Shown here: one piece after another, positions 7,084-16,865 of the stretch
Position numbering within the stretch: position 1 is the stretch's first letter
How the letters are laid out: every line of letters starts with the position of its first letter
NCBI RefSeq assembly: GCF_003096275.1
Contig: NZ_QENQ01000001.1
Coordinates: 667,478 to 731,477 of the forward strand
DNA: 64,000 nucleotides
Source: Sphingomonas pokkalii
Lineage (GTDB): Bacteria; Pseudomonadota; Alphaproteobacteria; Sphingomonadales; Sphingomonadaceae
Direction of reading: 5' to 3'
Made by a program: the position numbers and the translations under genes
Notes under the pieces: model-generated
The model's database searches: none
Told to the model about the DNA's origin: nothing
Seen by the model: only the letters and a program-made list of their open reading frames with translations

Positions 7084-9525
7084 CGACACGGTGCGTCCGT
7101 TGATCGAACGGCCCCAGCCGATGCCGTTCGCAGGCACTTCGCTCTGGTTGAACTCGAAGAAGCCGACTTGGTCGAACAGGTTGGTGGCGTTCAGCATCAC
7201 CCGCACCCGATCGATCGGCTTCACCACCACAAAGGCATTGACCACGGTGAACCCCGGCATCTTGAGCAGGTTGCTGTCCTGCGCATAGCTGCTGGTGATC
7301 GTCACGACGTTGGCGCCCAGCGTCACGCGACGCAGCTCGATCTGCGGGGTCGCCTCCAGCGTCCATGCCGGCTGATGGCGCGGTTCCTTGCCGGTCAGCG
7401 TCGGATCGAGCTGGTCCCTGGTGATCTTGGCGGTGGTATAGGTGGCGCCAGCGGTGATGCTGAAGATGCCGCGGCGATAGCTGCCTTCCATTTCCACGCC
7501 GGTCGCCCGATAGCTGCGGATCGTCTGGTTGGCCGATCCGTTAAGGACATTGTGATCCTCGGCCGTCGCGCGGAAGGCGGTGACGTTCAGCGTCGCACCA
7601 GCCTTGCGGAACTTGAAACCGCCTTCCAGCTGGGTGACGCCGTCGTCCTTGTCGGCGGGATCCGTCACGCCGCCTGTGATCGTGCTCACCGCCGGCGTGA
7701 ACAGGATCTTGTCGGCGTTGGCGCGGGCGCCATGACTGTAGCGGGCGAAGACCGAGAAAGGTTCTGCGACGCGGAAGTTGATGCCGCTCGAATAGCTCCA
7801 ATAGCCGTAATTATAGTTCACGGGTGCCGGCGCATCGAGCGGCAGGAAGGCGACGCGGGTCTCCGGCGCGGAGATCACGCCGTTGCCGTTGATATCGAAG
7901 CGCGTCAGCCCGACGCGGCCGCCGCCCAGATCCGCACCGACCAGCGAACCGCGCACCCGCCCGCGATCATAGCGCACGCTGCCGCCGATCGAGAGCTTGC
8001 CGACATGATAGTTCACCGAGCCATAGGGCGCGAGAATGTCGTACGAGACGTCGAAGATGCGGCGGAATTTGCTGCCGTTGCGGCTGAAAGTGTAATAGCC
8101 TTCCTGGGTCTGCGCGACGCCGCCGGCGCTGGTGACGTTCACCATCTTGGTCTGGCCGTCGCCCGCCACGTCGGTGTCGATGCCCGAATGCAGCCACTGC
8201 GCGTAGAGTTTCTGGTTTGCCTTGTAGAGCCCGCCGGTAACGGTGAGGTCGCCCTTGCCAATCTTCCAGACGCGGGTGGCGCGGATGTCGTTGGTGAAGT
8301 TGTCCAGCGAACGCGCGCGCGTCTGCGCCATATAGCTGAACGCGAGCAGGCCGTTGCCATTGGCGCCGACGGGCACGACCTGGCCGATGTTCGGGCCGCT
8401 GGCATAGGTCGCGGTGGCGCCGGCACCGGCCTGCGAGGCAGCGATCGTTGCGATCGGGCCGACATTCGAGGGGAAGATTCGCAGGAAATCGCCCGAATTG
8501 GCCGAATAGCGGGCCCGCTCGCTGATCGTGAAGCCGGCGATTTCGAACTGCGCTTCCAGGCCGATCGACTTGCTCTTCGCATGCATGCCATTGGCGACGT
8601 CGTAGCGGGCCAGCTTGTTGTCGCCGTCCAGCGTCGTCACCGGGCCGATGAATGGCGACAGCAGCGAATCGCGGCGGATGTCGAAATTGCCGACGTTGCT
8701 GATCACCGGCTTGTCGTTGGTGCCGGTGATCCGGATCGGATAGGGTGCGAAGGTCGGCGAACGATCGTCGAGCCACTTGCCGCTGACGCGGACATAGCCA
8801 TTGGCGAACTGCTTGGTGACGTTGAAGCGGAATTGGCCGCCCTTGTAGCCGGTGAAGCCGATGTCGCGCGGTCCTTCGCCGGCGCGGTAATAGCCGCCGA
8901 CATGGAAGCGCCAGCCATTGCCGAGCGGCTGGCCATAATCCATGTCGATCCGCTTCTCGCCATAATCGAGACCGGTGGTGAACTGCACGGCGCCGCCGCG
9001 CGTATCGCCGGTCTTGGAAATGAGGTTGATCACGCCGCCCGGCGCGTTCGACGAGAAGGTCGATCCCGAGCCGCCACGAATCGATTCGATTGCGGCGATG
9101 TTGAAGTCGGGCCGCATGAATACGTCGACCGCGACGTTGAAGATGTCACCGAATTCGAGCACCGGCAGCCCGTCTTCCTGGAACTGCATGTATTTCGAAC
9201 CGCCAGCTGCTAGCGGCAGGCCCCGCACCGTATAGTTGGCGTTGCCCTCGCCGATGCCGCTTTCGACACGGAGGCCCGGCATGGTGCGCAACAGGTCGCC
9301 CAGCGGTCGCGGGCCCAGCTTTTCGAACTCGCTGGCGCGGAACGCGCTGGTCGAGGTCGCGCTGTCCAGACGGTCCCGGCCCTTCGCGACGCCGGTCGAA
9401 AAGACTTCCTTCTCAGGAACCTGCGCCGTGCTGGCCGGCTTTGGCGTGTCGCTGCCGGACTGGGCCAGCGCCGGGTACACGATCGCGTTCGAGCAGAACG
9501 CCAGCAACAAGTAACGCAGTTTCAT
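7060..9525 (-). CDS. TonB-dependent outer-membrane receptor
   Basis: An 821-residue outer-membrane receptor. The ATG at 9523-9525 starts a signal peptide (LRYLLLAFCSNAIVYPALAQ) and has GGGAG upstream, so it is preferred over an in-frame start 45 bases earlier. A plug domain follows (FEKLGPRPLGDLLRTMPGL, then YTVRGLPLAAGG and SNAPGGVINLISKTGD), then a large beta-barrel ending in the aromatic-terminated strand TVSLSAKLDF. It lacks an N-terminal secretin/STN extension, so FecA-like signalling is not expected. The transported ligand cannot be assigned. No adjacent regulator or transporter identifies it; many sphingomonad receptors of this kind take up oligosaccharides or siderophores. Its 3' end overlaps the acetyltransferase gene tail-to-tail. 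Confidence 0.88.
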   Translation of the reverse strand: MKLRYLLLAFCSNAIVYPALAQSGSDTPKPASTAQVPEKEVFSTGVAKGRDRLDSATSTSAFRASEFEKLGPRPLGDLLRTMPGLRVESGIGEGNANYTVRGLPLAAGGSKYMQFQEDGLPVLEFGDIFNVAVDVFMRPDFNIAAIESIRGGSGSTFSSNAPGGVINLISKTGDTRGGAVQFTTGLDYGEKRIDMDYGQPLGNGWRFHVGGYYRAGEGPRDIGFTGYKGGQFRFNVTKQFANGYVRVSGKWLDDRSPTFAPYPIRITGTNDKPVISNVGNFDIRRDSLLSPFIGPVTTLDGDNKLARYDVANGMHAKSKSIGLEAQFEIAGFTISERARYSANSGDFLRIFPSNVGPIATIAASQAGAGATATYASGPNIGQVVPVGANGNGLLAFSYMAQTRARSLDNFTNDIRATRVWKIGKGDLTVTGGLYKANQKLYAQWLHSGIDTDVAGDGQTKMVNVTSAGGVAQTQEGYYTFSRNGSKFRRIFDVSYDILAPYGSVNYHVGKLSIGGSVRYDRGRVRGSLVGADLGGGRVGLTRFDINGNGVISAPETRVAFLPLDAPAPVNYNYGYWSYSSGINFRVAEPFSVFARYSHGARANADKILFTPAVSTITGGVTDPADKDDGVTQLEGGFKFRKAGATLNVTAFRATAEDHNVLNGSANQTIRSYRATGVEMEGSYRRGIFSITAGATYTTAKITRDQLDPTLTGKEPRHQPAWTLEATPQIELRRVTLGANVVTITSSYAQDSNLLKMPGFTVVNAFVVVKPIDRVRVMLNATNLFDQVGFFEFNQSEVPANGIGWGRSINGRTVSLSAKLDF

Positions 9526-9665
9526 ACAATTCGCTCCCGCTCCAGGGACATTTCCTGTTGGCGGTCGCAAAGGTAGTTTCGAGGGGTTTAAAGATTCGGT
9601 CCGAGCGGCTTCGTAGAAGTACGACTGTTACATTGCAGCAACATTCATCCCGGCAACAGGCCGGT

Positions 9666-10103
9666 TCATGGTTCACTTGCCTGCGGCGATGCAACGATCA
9701 GATCGGCCGATGCGATCTCGATCACCGGCACTTCCCAGGGATGGGCATCGACGATCCGTGCGATGGCCGTTTCGATTTCCGCCCTGCCTTCCGCCGGAAG
9801 GTGGACGTGAAGGATGACGGTCGGCGAATGGCTTTCGATGCCCGCCGCGCCAAGGCTGGGCCGGGCCGCGGGCGCCGGTGTGAACATCTCCCACCCCAGG
9901 CTGAGTTCCACCACCGAGCGATAGGCGCCGAAATCGCCCAGCGGGTCCGTTTCGCGAATGATGGCGAGGATCGCCGACAAGGCCGGGGCCTCCGCCATCG
10001 CATCGGCGTCCCCGGCGGCGAGCCGGGCGAGCGTTGCGGCGGAGACAGGCACGTGAACCTTCAGCACGCATACGCGCCGGGTGTGCAGCGAGCGGAATTC
10101 CAT
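9666..10103 (-). CDS. Small unknown protein, possible NIF3/CutA-like ferredoxin fold
   Basis: A 145-residue soluble protein with no recognised family. Two ATGs are in frame; AAGGAG at 10114-10119 lies only one base from the first (10110-10112) but ten bases from the second (10101-10103), so the second was chosen. The protein has alternating beta-strand segments (VCVLKVHVPV, TVILHVHLP) and ends near HPWEVPVIEI, which resembles the HPYEVPEI block of CutA1 and NIF3 dimerisation domains. It could be a small ferredoxin-like trimer, but that is weak resemblance only. It is divergent from the hydroxylase gene at 10185. Good ribosome-binding site and codon use support a real gene. Confidence 0.6.
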   Translation of the reverse strand: MEFRSLHTRRVCVLKVHVPVSAATLARLAAGDADAMAEAPALSAILAIIRETDPLGDFGAYRSVVELSLGWEMFTPAPAARPSLGAAGIESHSPTVILHVHLPAEGRAEIETAIARIVDAHPWEVPVIEIASADLIVASPQASEP

Positions 10104-10184
10104 CAATTGCATACTCCTTGGGGCAGGCCATGCGCTTTCGTATCGCATTGCCGCGACGGGCACGAAGGCGTAGCAGGATCGCGA

Positions 10185-10982
10185 ATGAACATCGCCTTTG
10201 CCCTGCTCGCTTCCGCGATTGCCATGACGGCGATCGTCGGCCTGCGATATCTTGCCGCGTCGGCGGGGTTCGCGCTGGCGACGCGGTTGCGCCACCCGGG
10301 CCTCTATGCCGGGTTGGAGCGGCAGATTCGCAAGGAAATCGGCTGGAGCCTGGGTTCGGCAGCGATCTACGGGGTTCCCGCCGGCATCGTCGCCTGGGGG
10401 TGGCAGCACCATGGCTGGACGCGGATCTACACCGACGTGCATGCTTGGCCGCTCTGGTACCTGCCGGTGTCGGTGCTGCTCTATCTGTTCGCGCACGACA
10501 GCTGGTTCTATTGGACGCACCGGGCGATGCACCGCCCCGCGTTGTTCCGCCGCTATCACGCCGTGCACCACGCCAGCCGTCCGCCCACCGCCTGGGCGGC
10601 GATGAGCTTTCACTGGGGTGAGGCGCTGTCGGGCGCCATCGTCATACCCCTGCTGGTCTTCGTGATTCCCATTCATGTCGCCGCGCTTGGCTTGGTCCTG
10701 ACGGTGATGACGGTTATGGGGGTGACCAATCATATGGGCTGGGAAATCTTCCCGGCCTGGATGTGGCGGGGGCCGCTGGGTGCGTGGTTGATCACCGCGA
10801 GCCACCATCAGCGCCATCACGAGCGATATGGGTGCAATTATGGGCTTTATTTCCGGTTCTGGGACCGGCTTTGCGGCACCGATCAGGGGCTTGGCCGGTT
10901 CGAACATGCGGCGCGCGGTAGCGGCGCTGGCCCTGTTCCCGATCCTGGGGGGCGGATCGCCGCTCGCGACGCTGGAGATTGA
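10185..10982 (+). CDS. Sterol desaturase/fatty acid hydroxylase superfamily membrane di-iron protein
   Basis: A 265-residue integral membrane oxygenase of the PF04116 type. All three histidine clusters that bind the two irons are present: HDSWFYWTHRAMH starting at His104, HAVHH shortly after, and HHQRHH in the last third. Hydrophobic segments lie at about 1-30, 48-70, 85-103 and 145-185. Members hydroxylate or desaturate sterols, fatty acids, ceramides or carotenoid rings. It lies 4 kb from the crt genes and is longer than typical CrtZ (about 170 residues), so carotenoid hydroxylation is possible but not supported directly. The C-terminal ~27 residues are low in complexity and overlap the downstream DUF2141 gene by 77 bases, which may reflect loss of an earlier stop. 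Confidence 0.82.
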   Translation: MNIAFALLASAIAMTAIVGLRYLAASAGFALATRLRHPGLYAGLERQIRKEIGWSLGSAAIYGVPAGIVAWGWQHHGWTRIYTDVHAWPLWYLPVSVLLYLFAHDSWFYWTHRAMHRPALFRRYHAVHHASRPPTAWAAMSFHWGEALSGAIVIPLLVFVIPIHVAALGLVLTVMTVMGVTNHMGWEIFPAWMWRGPLGAWLITASHHQRHHERYGCNYGLYFRFWDRLCGTDQGLGRFEHAARGSGAGPVPDPGGRIAARDAGD

Positions 10983-11331
10983 TTTCACCAAGCTGCGCTC
11001 CAGCCGCGGGCTGCTGCAGGTGTGTATCGCGCCGGCACCGGCCGTGTTCCCGGATTGTCGCGATGGCGGCGGGGCGATCAAGCGCACCATCCCTGCGAGC
11101 AGCGCCCAATTGCGGGTCACCGCGCTGGCGCCGGGCGATTATGCGGTGGCGGTGATCCATGATGCCAATGGCAACGGCAGACTGGATACGGTCATGGGCA
11201 TACCGCGCGAGGGATTCGGGTTTTCGCGCAATCCTGCGATCGGCTTCGGCCCGCCGCGCTTCACCGCGGCGCAGTTCCCATTGACGGGTGGCAGCGATCG
11301 GCAGGAAGTCCGCATCCGCTACCTGCTGTAG
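10906..11331 (+). CDS. DUF2141 domain secreted protein
   Basis: A 141-residue secreted protein. The ATG at 10906 gives a plausible signal peptide (RRAVAALALFPILGGGSPLA) directly before the domain, so it is preferred over an upstream in-frame ATG. The DUF2141 domain shows LEIDFTKLRSSRGLLQVCIA, two cysteines (QVCIA and PDC) that may form a disulfide, GDYAVAVIHDANGNGRLDT with a calcium-loop-like DANGNGRLD, and GIPREGFGFSRNP. Molecular function of this family is unknown. The start lies inside the preceding hydroxylase gene (77-base overlap), so the two are probably co-expressed. A MipA/OmpV gene follows on the same strand. Confidence 0.82.
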   Translation: MRRAVAALALFPILGGGSPLATLEIDFTKLRSSRGLLQVCIAPAPAVFPDCRDGGGAIKRTIPASSAQLRVTALAPGDYAVAVIHDANGNGRLDTVMGIPREGFGFSRNPAIGFGPPRFTAAQFPLTGGSDRQEVRIRYLL

Positions 11332-11388
11332 GAACTGCGCGGGATCGCCAGCGTTTCGCCGGTGCAACATCCGTCCCCGGAGTTTTCA

Positions 11389-12243
11389 ATGATTTCTGTT
11401 CGTGCTGCGTCCTGCCGCGCCCTTGCGCTGCTTCCCCTGATCGTTGCGGCGCCCGCGTTGGCGCAGCAATCCTCCGAACCGGCCCCCGATCTTTCCCGCG
11501 ATACGGTTACCGTCGGTGCCGGACTGGCGGTGGTGCCCAGCTATGACGGTTCCGACAAGTCGGTGGTCACTGTCGCCCCGGCGGTGCGCGGTACCGTTTC
11601 GGGGATCAATTTCGCCGTGCTGGGCAGCCGTGCCTGGGCCGATCTGATCGCCGATAGCGCCGGGCCGGGTTGGGATTTCCAGGCCGGGCCGGTGCTGAAC
11701 CTCAACCTCAACCGCACCGCCCGGATCGAAGACCGGCAGGTGCAGGCGTTGGGCAAGATCAAGGCGGCAGCGGAGGCGGGCGGCTTTGTCGGCATCGGCA
11801 AACAGGGCCTGATTACCAGCGATTATGACAAGCTGACCGTGGGCGTGTCCTATATCCACGACGTCGGAACCGTCCACAAAAGCTACATCGTATCGCCGTC
11901 GGTAAGCTACAGCACGCCGCTTAGCCGCAAGGCATTCGTCGCGCTCAACTGGTCCGCCAACTACATGGGCGACGGCTACGCCCAGACCTATTTCGGCGTC
12001 ACCCCGGCGGGCAGTGCCGTCAGCGGCTTGCCGGTCTATACTGCGCGCAAGGGCTGGAAGGACTGGACCCTCGCGGCGATCGGCAATGTCTCGCTCACCG
12101 GTGATCTGCTCCACGGTCTCTCGATGGTGGGCGGCGTCGGCTATCGGCGACTGCTGGAGGATGCGGCCGATTCGCCCGTTGTGCGGATCGCCGGATCGCG
12201 CGACCAATGGTATGGCGCGATCGGCCTCGCCTACACGTTCTGA
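11389..12243 (+). CDS. MipA/OmpV family outer-membrane protein
   Basis: A 284-residue outer-membrane beta-barrel. The signal peptide runs to about residue 26 (ALALLPLIVAAPALAQ). The mature protein begins DTVTVGAGLAVVPSYDGSDK, a typical MipA/OmpV opening, and ends with the aromatic-terminated strand YGAIGLAYTF. MipA was found as a scaffold for murein-synthesising machinery in E. coli, and OmpV as a porin/adhesin; which applies here is unknown. The start was chosen at the ATG that begins the signal peptide, with CGGAG about 7 bases upstream. It is co-directional with the hydroxylase and DUF2141 genes, 57 bases downstream, so may share their transcript. A hairpin follows the stop. Confidence 0.85.
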   Translation: MISVRAASCRALALLPLIVAAPALAQQSSEPAPDLSRDTVTVGAGLAVVPSYDGSDKSVVTVAPAVRGTVSGINFAVLGSRAWADLIADSAGPGWDFQAGPVLNLNLNRTARIEDRQVQALGKIKAAAEAGGFVGIGKQGLITSDYDKLTVGVSYIHDVGTVHKSYIVSPSVSYSTPLSRKAFVALNWSANYMGDGYAQTYFGVTPAGSAVSGLPVYTARKGWKDWTLAAIGNVSLTGDLLHGLSMVGGVGYRRLLEDAADSPVVRIAGSRDQWYGAIGLAYTF

Positions 12244-12250
12244 TTCGAGA

Positions 12251-12282
12251 CAGGCAAATGCGCCGAACGGTTCATTTGCCTG
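12251..12282 (+). terminator. Hairpin after the MipA/OmpV gene
   Basis: A perfect 10-base stem, CAGGCAAATG (12251-12260) with CATTTGCCTG (12273-12282), and a 12-base loop, begins seven bases after the stop codon. There is no T run after it, so it may act as a Rho-assisted terminator or 3'-end stabiliser. Confidence 0.5.
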
Positions 12283-12394
12283 AACCTTCCGAATTGCTCG
12301 GCCAACTTCTGCACGTTACTTTGCAAAGCTAAGGTTCTGCCGGAATCTTGGGCGCGGTTTTTCGCGGCGGCGGCAGGGCGTATTGGGGGGTGGC

Positions 12395-13096
12395 ATGAAA
12401 CGGCCTGCACTGTTGGGAATTCTGGGTTTCGCGTTCGTAACGATCGCGTCTTCCGCTGCGGCGTCTACCATTGACACCAGCGGTGCCTATTCGACGAAGA
12501 TTGGTGATTTCGGCGCCGATTTCACGCCGGTCTATGGCCAGACCTTCACGGTCGGCCGTGACAATGCGTTGAACAGCTTTACCTTCTATTTGGGTGGTGG
12601 CGCAGCGAATGTGCGCGCTTATGTCTATGCATGGAGCGGGCGCCGGGCGATCGGCAACGCCTATTACGCCAGCGATGCCCGCACCTTTGGCGGCACGACG
12701 GGTACGGCGTTCGATGCGCTTCGCTTTGATGTCGGGGCGGTCAATCTGGTCGCTGGCCGGCGCTATGTCGCCTTCCTCACCACGCAGGATCTGGCGCAGC
12801 CGTCGAACACGGGCGCGTCGTGGATGCCCGGCGCAGGCAGATTCGGCAGCGACGCCTATGCGGGCGGCGAATTCGTATATGCCAACCCCTTGGGTGGAGC
12901 CTCGGCATTGTTCGCGCGCGATTGGGATGCCAGCGCCGGGGCGTTGGGCGACGTACAATTCCAGGCGAGTTTCAGCCAAGGCACCGCGTCCGGTGTGCCG
13001 GAGCCGGCGGCATGGGCGATGCTGATCGGCGGCTTTGGCCTTGCAGGCGGCGCGCTGCGTCGGCGGCAAAGCCGGGGCAGTGCTCGTTTCGCCTGA
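12395..13096 (+). CDS. PEPxxWA-CTERM sorting-signal exported protein
   Basis: A 233-residue exported protein. It has a signal peptide (about residues 1-24, ending SSAAAS) and a C-terminal sorting signal: VPEPAAWAMLIGGFGLAGGA followed by an Arg cluster (LRRRQSRG). This is the PEPxxWA variant of PEP-CTERM common in Sphingomonadales, expected to be processed by an exosortase-type enzyme in the inner membrane. The body is beta-rich (FTFYLGGGAANVRAYVYAW) and has no recognised catalytic domain. The ATG at 12395 has a G-rich ribosome-binding site just upstream; a TTG at 12383 is possible. It precedes the thiC riboswitch. No exosortase is present in the window. Confidence 0.8.
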   Translation: MKRPALLGILGFAFVTIASSAAASTIDTSGAYSTKIGDFGADFTPVYGQTFTVGRDNALNSFTFYLGGGAANVRAYVYAWSGRRAIGNAYYASDARTFGGTTGTAFDALRFDVGAVNLVAGRRYVAFLTTQDLAQPSNTGASWMPGAGRFGSDAYAGGEFVYANPLGGASALFARDWDASAGALGDVQFQASFSQGTASGVPEPAAWAMLIGGFGLAGGALRRRQSRGSARFA

Positions 13097-13168
13097 TCTT
13101 CCTGATCTATGGCAGGATGGCGGCGCGCCGGGATTGCCCGTCGCGCCGCTTCCGCGTACAGGCCATGC

Positions 13169-13263
13169 ATTCCCCGGGGGACCGCTGGCGCAGCGGTTGA
13201 GAGGAAGGCTGCAGCCTTCGACCCGCTGAACCTGATCCGGTTGACACCGGCGTAGGGAGGGAG
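13169..13263 (+). promoter_or_regulatory. TPP riboswitch (thi box) upstream of thiC
   Basis: The conserved TPP aptamer is recognisable: AGCGGTTGAGAGGA (the GCTGAGA-type P2/J block) at 13192-13205, a variable P3 hairpin AAGGCTGCAGCCTT at 13205-13218, then CCCGCTGAACCTGATCCGG and TTGACACCGGCGTAGGGA (13222-13258), which closely follow the thi-box consensus. Closing stem P1 would pair the C/G-rich 5' edge near 13171-13175 with GGGAGG. The leader reaches the thiC ATG at 13323. The 3' aptamer strand CGTAGGGAG (13251-13259) is perfectly complementary to CTCCCTACG (13291-13299), a likely expression platform. By family precedent, TPP binding lowers thiC expression. Confidence 0.92.
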
Positions 13264-13316
13264 GGTCTTGTTCCCCGAGGTCCATCTGCTCTCCCTACGT
13301 CCGCCCGAAGGAGTAG

Positions 13317-15197
<1,881 letters not shown>

Positions 15198-15201
15198 TGG
15201 A

Positions 15202-15236
15202 GGCCAGCCGGGCTGGCCTTCGCCGCCCGGCTGGCC
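15202..15236 (+). terminator. Hairpin after thiC
   Basis: A perfect 12-base stem, GGCCAGCCGGGC (15202-15213) with GCCCGGCTGGCC (15225-15236), and an 11-base loop, starts four bases after the thiC stop. No T tract follows. It is the likely 3' end of the thiC transcript. Confidence 0.55.
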
Positions 15237-15291
15237 GCTCTCAGGGGTGGTGGAACCATTGCCCGCCCCATGCGATTCCGAAAGCTTAAGG

Positions 15292-15307
15292 TTAACTGAA
15301 TGTTAAC
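15292..15307. promoter_or_regulatory. CtrA-type box / inverted repeat upstream of a PEPxxWA-CTERM gene
   Basis: TTAACTGAATGTTAAC matches the alphaproteobacterial CtrA consensus TTAA-N7-TTAAC exactly. It also lies in a wider perfect inverted repeat, GGTTAAC-TGAAT-GTTAACC (15290-15308). It is 74 bases upstream of the ATG at 15382, a plausible promoter-proximal position. Control by CtrA is inference from the motif alone. Confidence 0.55.
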
Positions 15308-15381
15308 CGCGACTGGCCAGAAGGTTTGCGGTGATCGACCCGTGGGGTCGCACGATCCAGTCAGGCAAAAGGGGAACGCAG

Positions 15382-16047
15382 ATGCACTTCAGGATGGCGG
15401 CTTTCGCGCTGGTGCTTGCATGGTTCTCGGTACCGGCGGGCGCGCAGACCTTTGTGAACCGCGACCGGATCAGCATCCCGGACAATGGCATCACCACCAG
15501 CTCGATCGATGTGGCGGGGCTGCTGGGGCGTATTACCGGCCTTTCGCTCACGCTGGACGGTGTGAGCCACAGCTATTCCCAGGATCTGGTGTTCGGCCTG
15601 GTGGCGGAAGACCTCCAGCGCGGACTGGTCTTCTGGAGCGGGGCCGGCGGTGCCAATGCCGTCAGCAACGCGACGGTGACGTTCCGCGATTCCGCCAGCG
15701 GCTTGCTCCCCTTTCCCGCCTTCGATCTCGGCCCCGTTACGTCGGGCAGCTATCGGGCTTCCAACTGGTTTTCCTATGGGATCAATGGCGTCACCGACGT
15801 GATCAGCTTTGCCGATTTCAACGGGCTTGACCCGAATGGCCGGTGGACCTTGCTGGCCTTCGATACCGCCGCCGGGGATGTCGGCCTGGTCGATCGGGGC
15901 TGGAGCCTTGGTTTCACGACGACGGGTTCGGGCGGGGCGGTGCCGGAGCCGGCGACCTGGGCCATGCTGATCGGCGGCCTCGCGCTTGCCGGTGCTGCCC
16001 TGCGCCGGCGGCGTCGGCCTTCGATGCCGGTGTCTTGCACCGCCTGA
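15382..16047 (+). CDS. PEPxxWA-CTERM exported protein with a P-domain-like region
   Basis: A 221-residue exported protein. The signal peptide covers residues 1-22 (AAFALVLAWFSVPAGAQ). The body resembles the proprotein-convertase P domain (beta jelly roll): paired strands LTLDGVSHSYSQDLVFGLVA and, near the end, NGRWTLLAFDTAAGDVG followed by DRGWSLGF, the usual closing block. The C-terminus is VPEPATWAMLIGGLALAGAA plus LRRRRR, an exosortase-type PEPxxWA sorting signal. No protease domain precedes the P-like region, so it is probably structural. The ATG has AGGGGAA upstream. The CtrA-like box at 15292-15307 may control it. P-domain assignment is by motif memory and moderately sure. Confidence 0.78.
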   Translation: MHFRMAAFALVLAWFSVPAGAQTFVNRDRISIPDNGITTSSIDVAGLLGRITGLSLTLDGVSHSYSQDLVFGLVAEDLQRGLVFWSGAGGANAVSNATVTFRDSASGLLPFPAFDLGPVTSGSYRASNWFSYGINGVTDVISFADFNGLDPNGRWTLLAFDTAAGDVGLVDRGWSLGFTTTGSGGAVPEPATWAMLIGGLALAGAALRRRRRPSMPVSCTA

Positions 16048-16060
16048 ACTCCGGGTCGCG

Positions 16061-16765
16061 TCACGCGTAGGGCGGTAACGCCCAGTCGATCGGCTTCTGG
16101 TTGATGCTTTCGAGAAAGGCGTTGGCCTTGCTGAAATGGCGGCAGCCGAAAAAGCCCGAATGGGCGGAGAGCGGCGACGGGTGGGGTGCCTTCAGCACGA
16201 GATGCCGGCCGCCCCTATCGATCGAATCGACGAATGCCGCCTTCTTCTGCGCATGGCTGCCCCAGAGCAGGAAGACCACCGGCTCCGGGCGGGCATTCAC
16301 CAGGCGGATCACCGCGTCGGTAAAACGTTCCCAGCCGCGCCCCTGATGTGCTGCGGCGCGGCCCATCTCCACCGTCAGCACGGCATTGAGCAGCAGTACC
16401 CCCTGTTTGGCCCAATGCTCCAGAAAGCCGTGCTGCGCGCGCGGAATGCCGAGATCGGTTTCCATCTCCTTGTAGATGTTCACGAGGCTAGGGGGCGTCC
16501 GCACACCGGGCTTCACCGAGAAGCACAGGCCGTGCGCCTGCCCCTCGCCGTGATACGGGTCCTGCCCCAGAATCACCACGCGCACCTGTTCCAGCGGCGT
16601 CAAGTCCAGCGCGCGAAACCACTCGCTTCCCGCCGGGAAGATGCGCTTCCCCGCCGCCTTCTCCGCACGCAGATAGCTTCGGAGTGCGGCCATATAGGGC
16701 TGGGCGAATTCCTGTTCGAGTGGGCCCAGCCAGCTCGGGTGCAGCTTGATCGTCGACATGCGCAT
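16061..16765 (-). CDS. ung: Uracil-DNA glycosylase, family 1
   Basis: A 234-residue base-excision-repair enzyme that removes uracil from DNA. The water-activating motif [18 protein letters not shown] and the DNA-intercalation motif [20 protein letters not shown] are both intact, and the uracil-specificity segment [11 protein letters not shown] is visible. Length fits the Ung family (about 220-235). The start may be the first ATG (16765) or the one two codons later (16759). It is convergent with the PEPxxWA gene upstream, leaving only 13 bases between stops. This window also encodes a UdgX fusion at 39545, so two uracil-recognising systems coexist. Confidence 0.96.
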   Translation of the reverse strand: MRMSTIKLHPSWLGPLEQEFAQPYMAALRSYLRAEKAAGKRIFPAGSEWFRALDLTPLEQVRVVILGQDPYHGEGQAHGLCFSVKPGVRTPPSLVNIYKEMETDLGIPRAQHGFLEHWAKQGVLLLNAVLTVEMGRAAAHQGRGWERFTDAVIRLVNARPEPVVFLLWGSHAQKKAAFVDSIDRGGRHLVLKAPHPSPLSAHSGFFGCRHFSKANAFLESINQKPIDWALPPYA

Positions 16766-16806
16766 ACTCTGTCCGGTGCCGGGGCAGGCCTGTCAATCAC
16801 AGCATC

Positions 16807-16834
16807 TTGACAGCGTTGACGGTCGCGGTAGCCT
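16807..16834 (+). promoter_or_regulatory. Candidate sigma-70-like promoter for the CBM-like gene
   Basis: TTGACA (16807-16812), a 16-base spacer and TAGCCT (16829-16834) lie about 30 bases before the start at 16866. The -35 matches consensus; the -10 is weak. Confidence 0.4.
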
Positions 16835-16865
16835 GCAAGGAAACGAAGATAATGGAGGGGTAATC

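Noticed and set aside
10185..10982. Naming the di-iron membrane protein crtZ
   Set aside because: It is ~90 residues longer than usual CrtZ and not in the crt operon; the superfamily call is safer.
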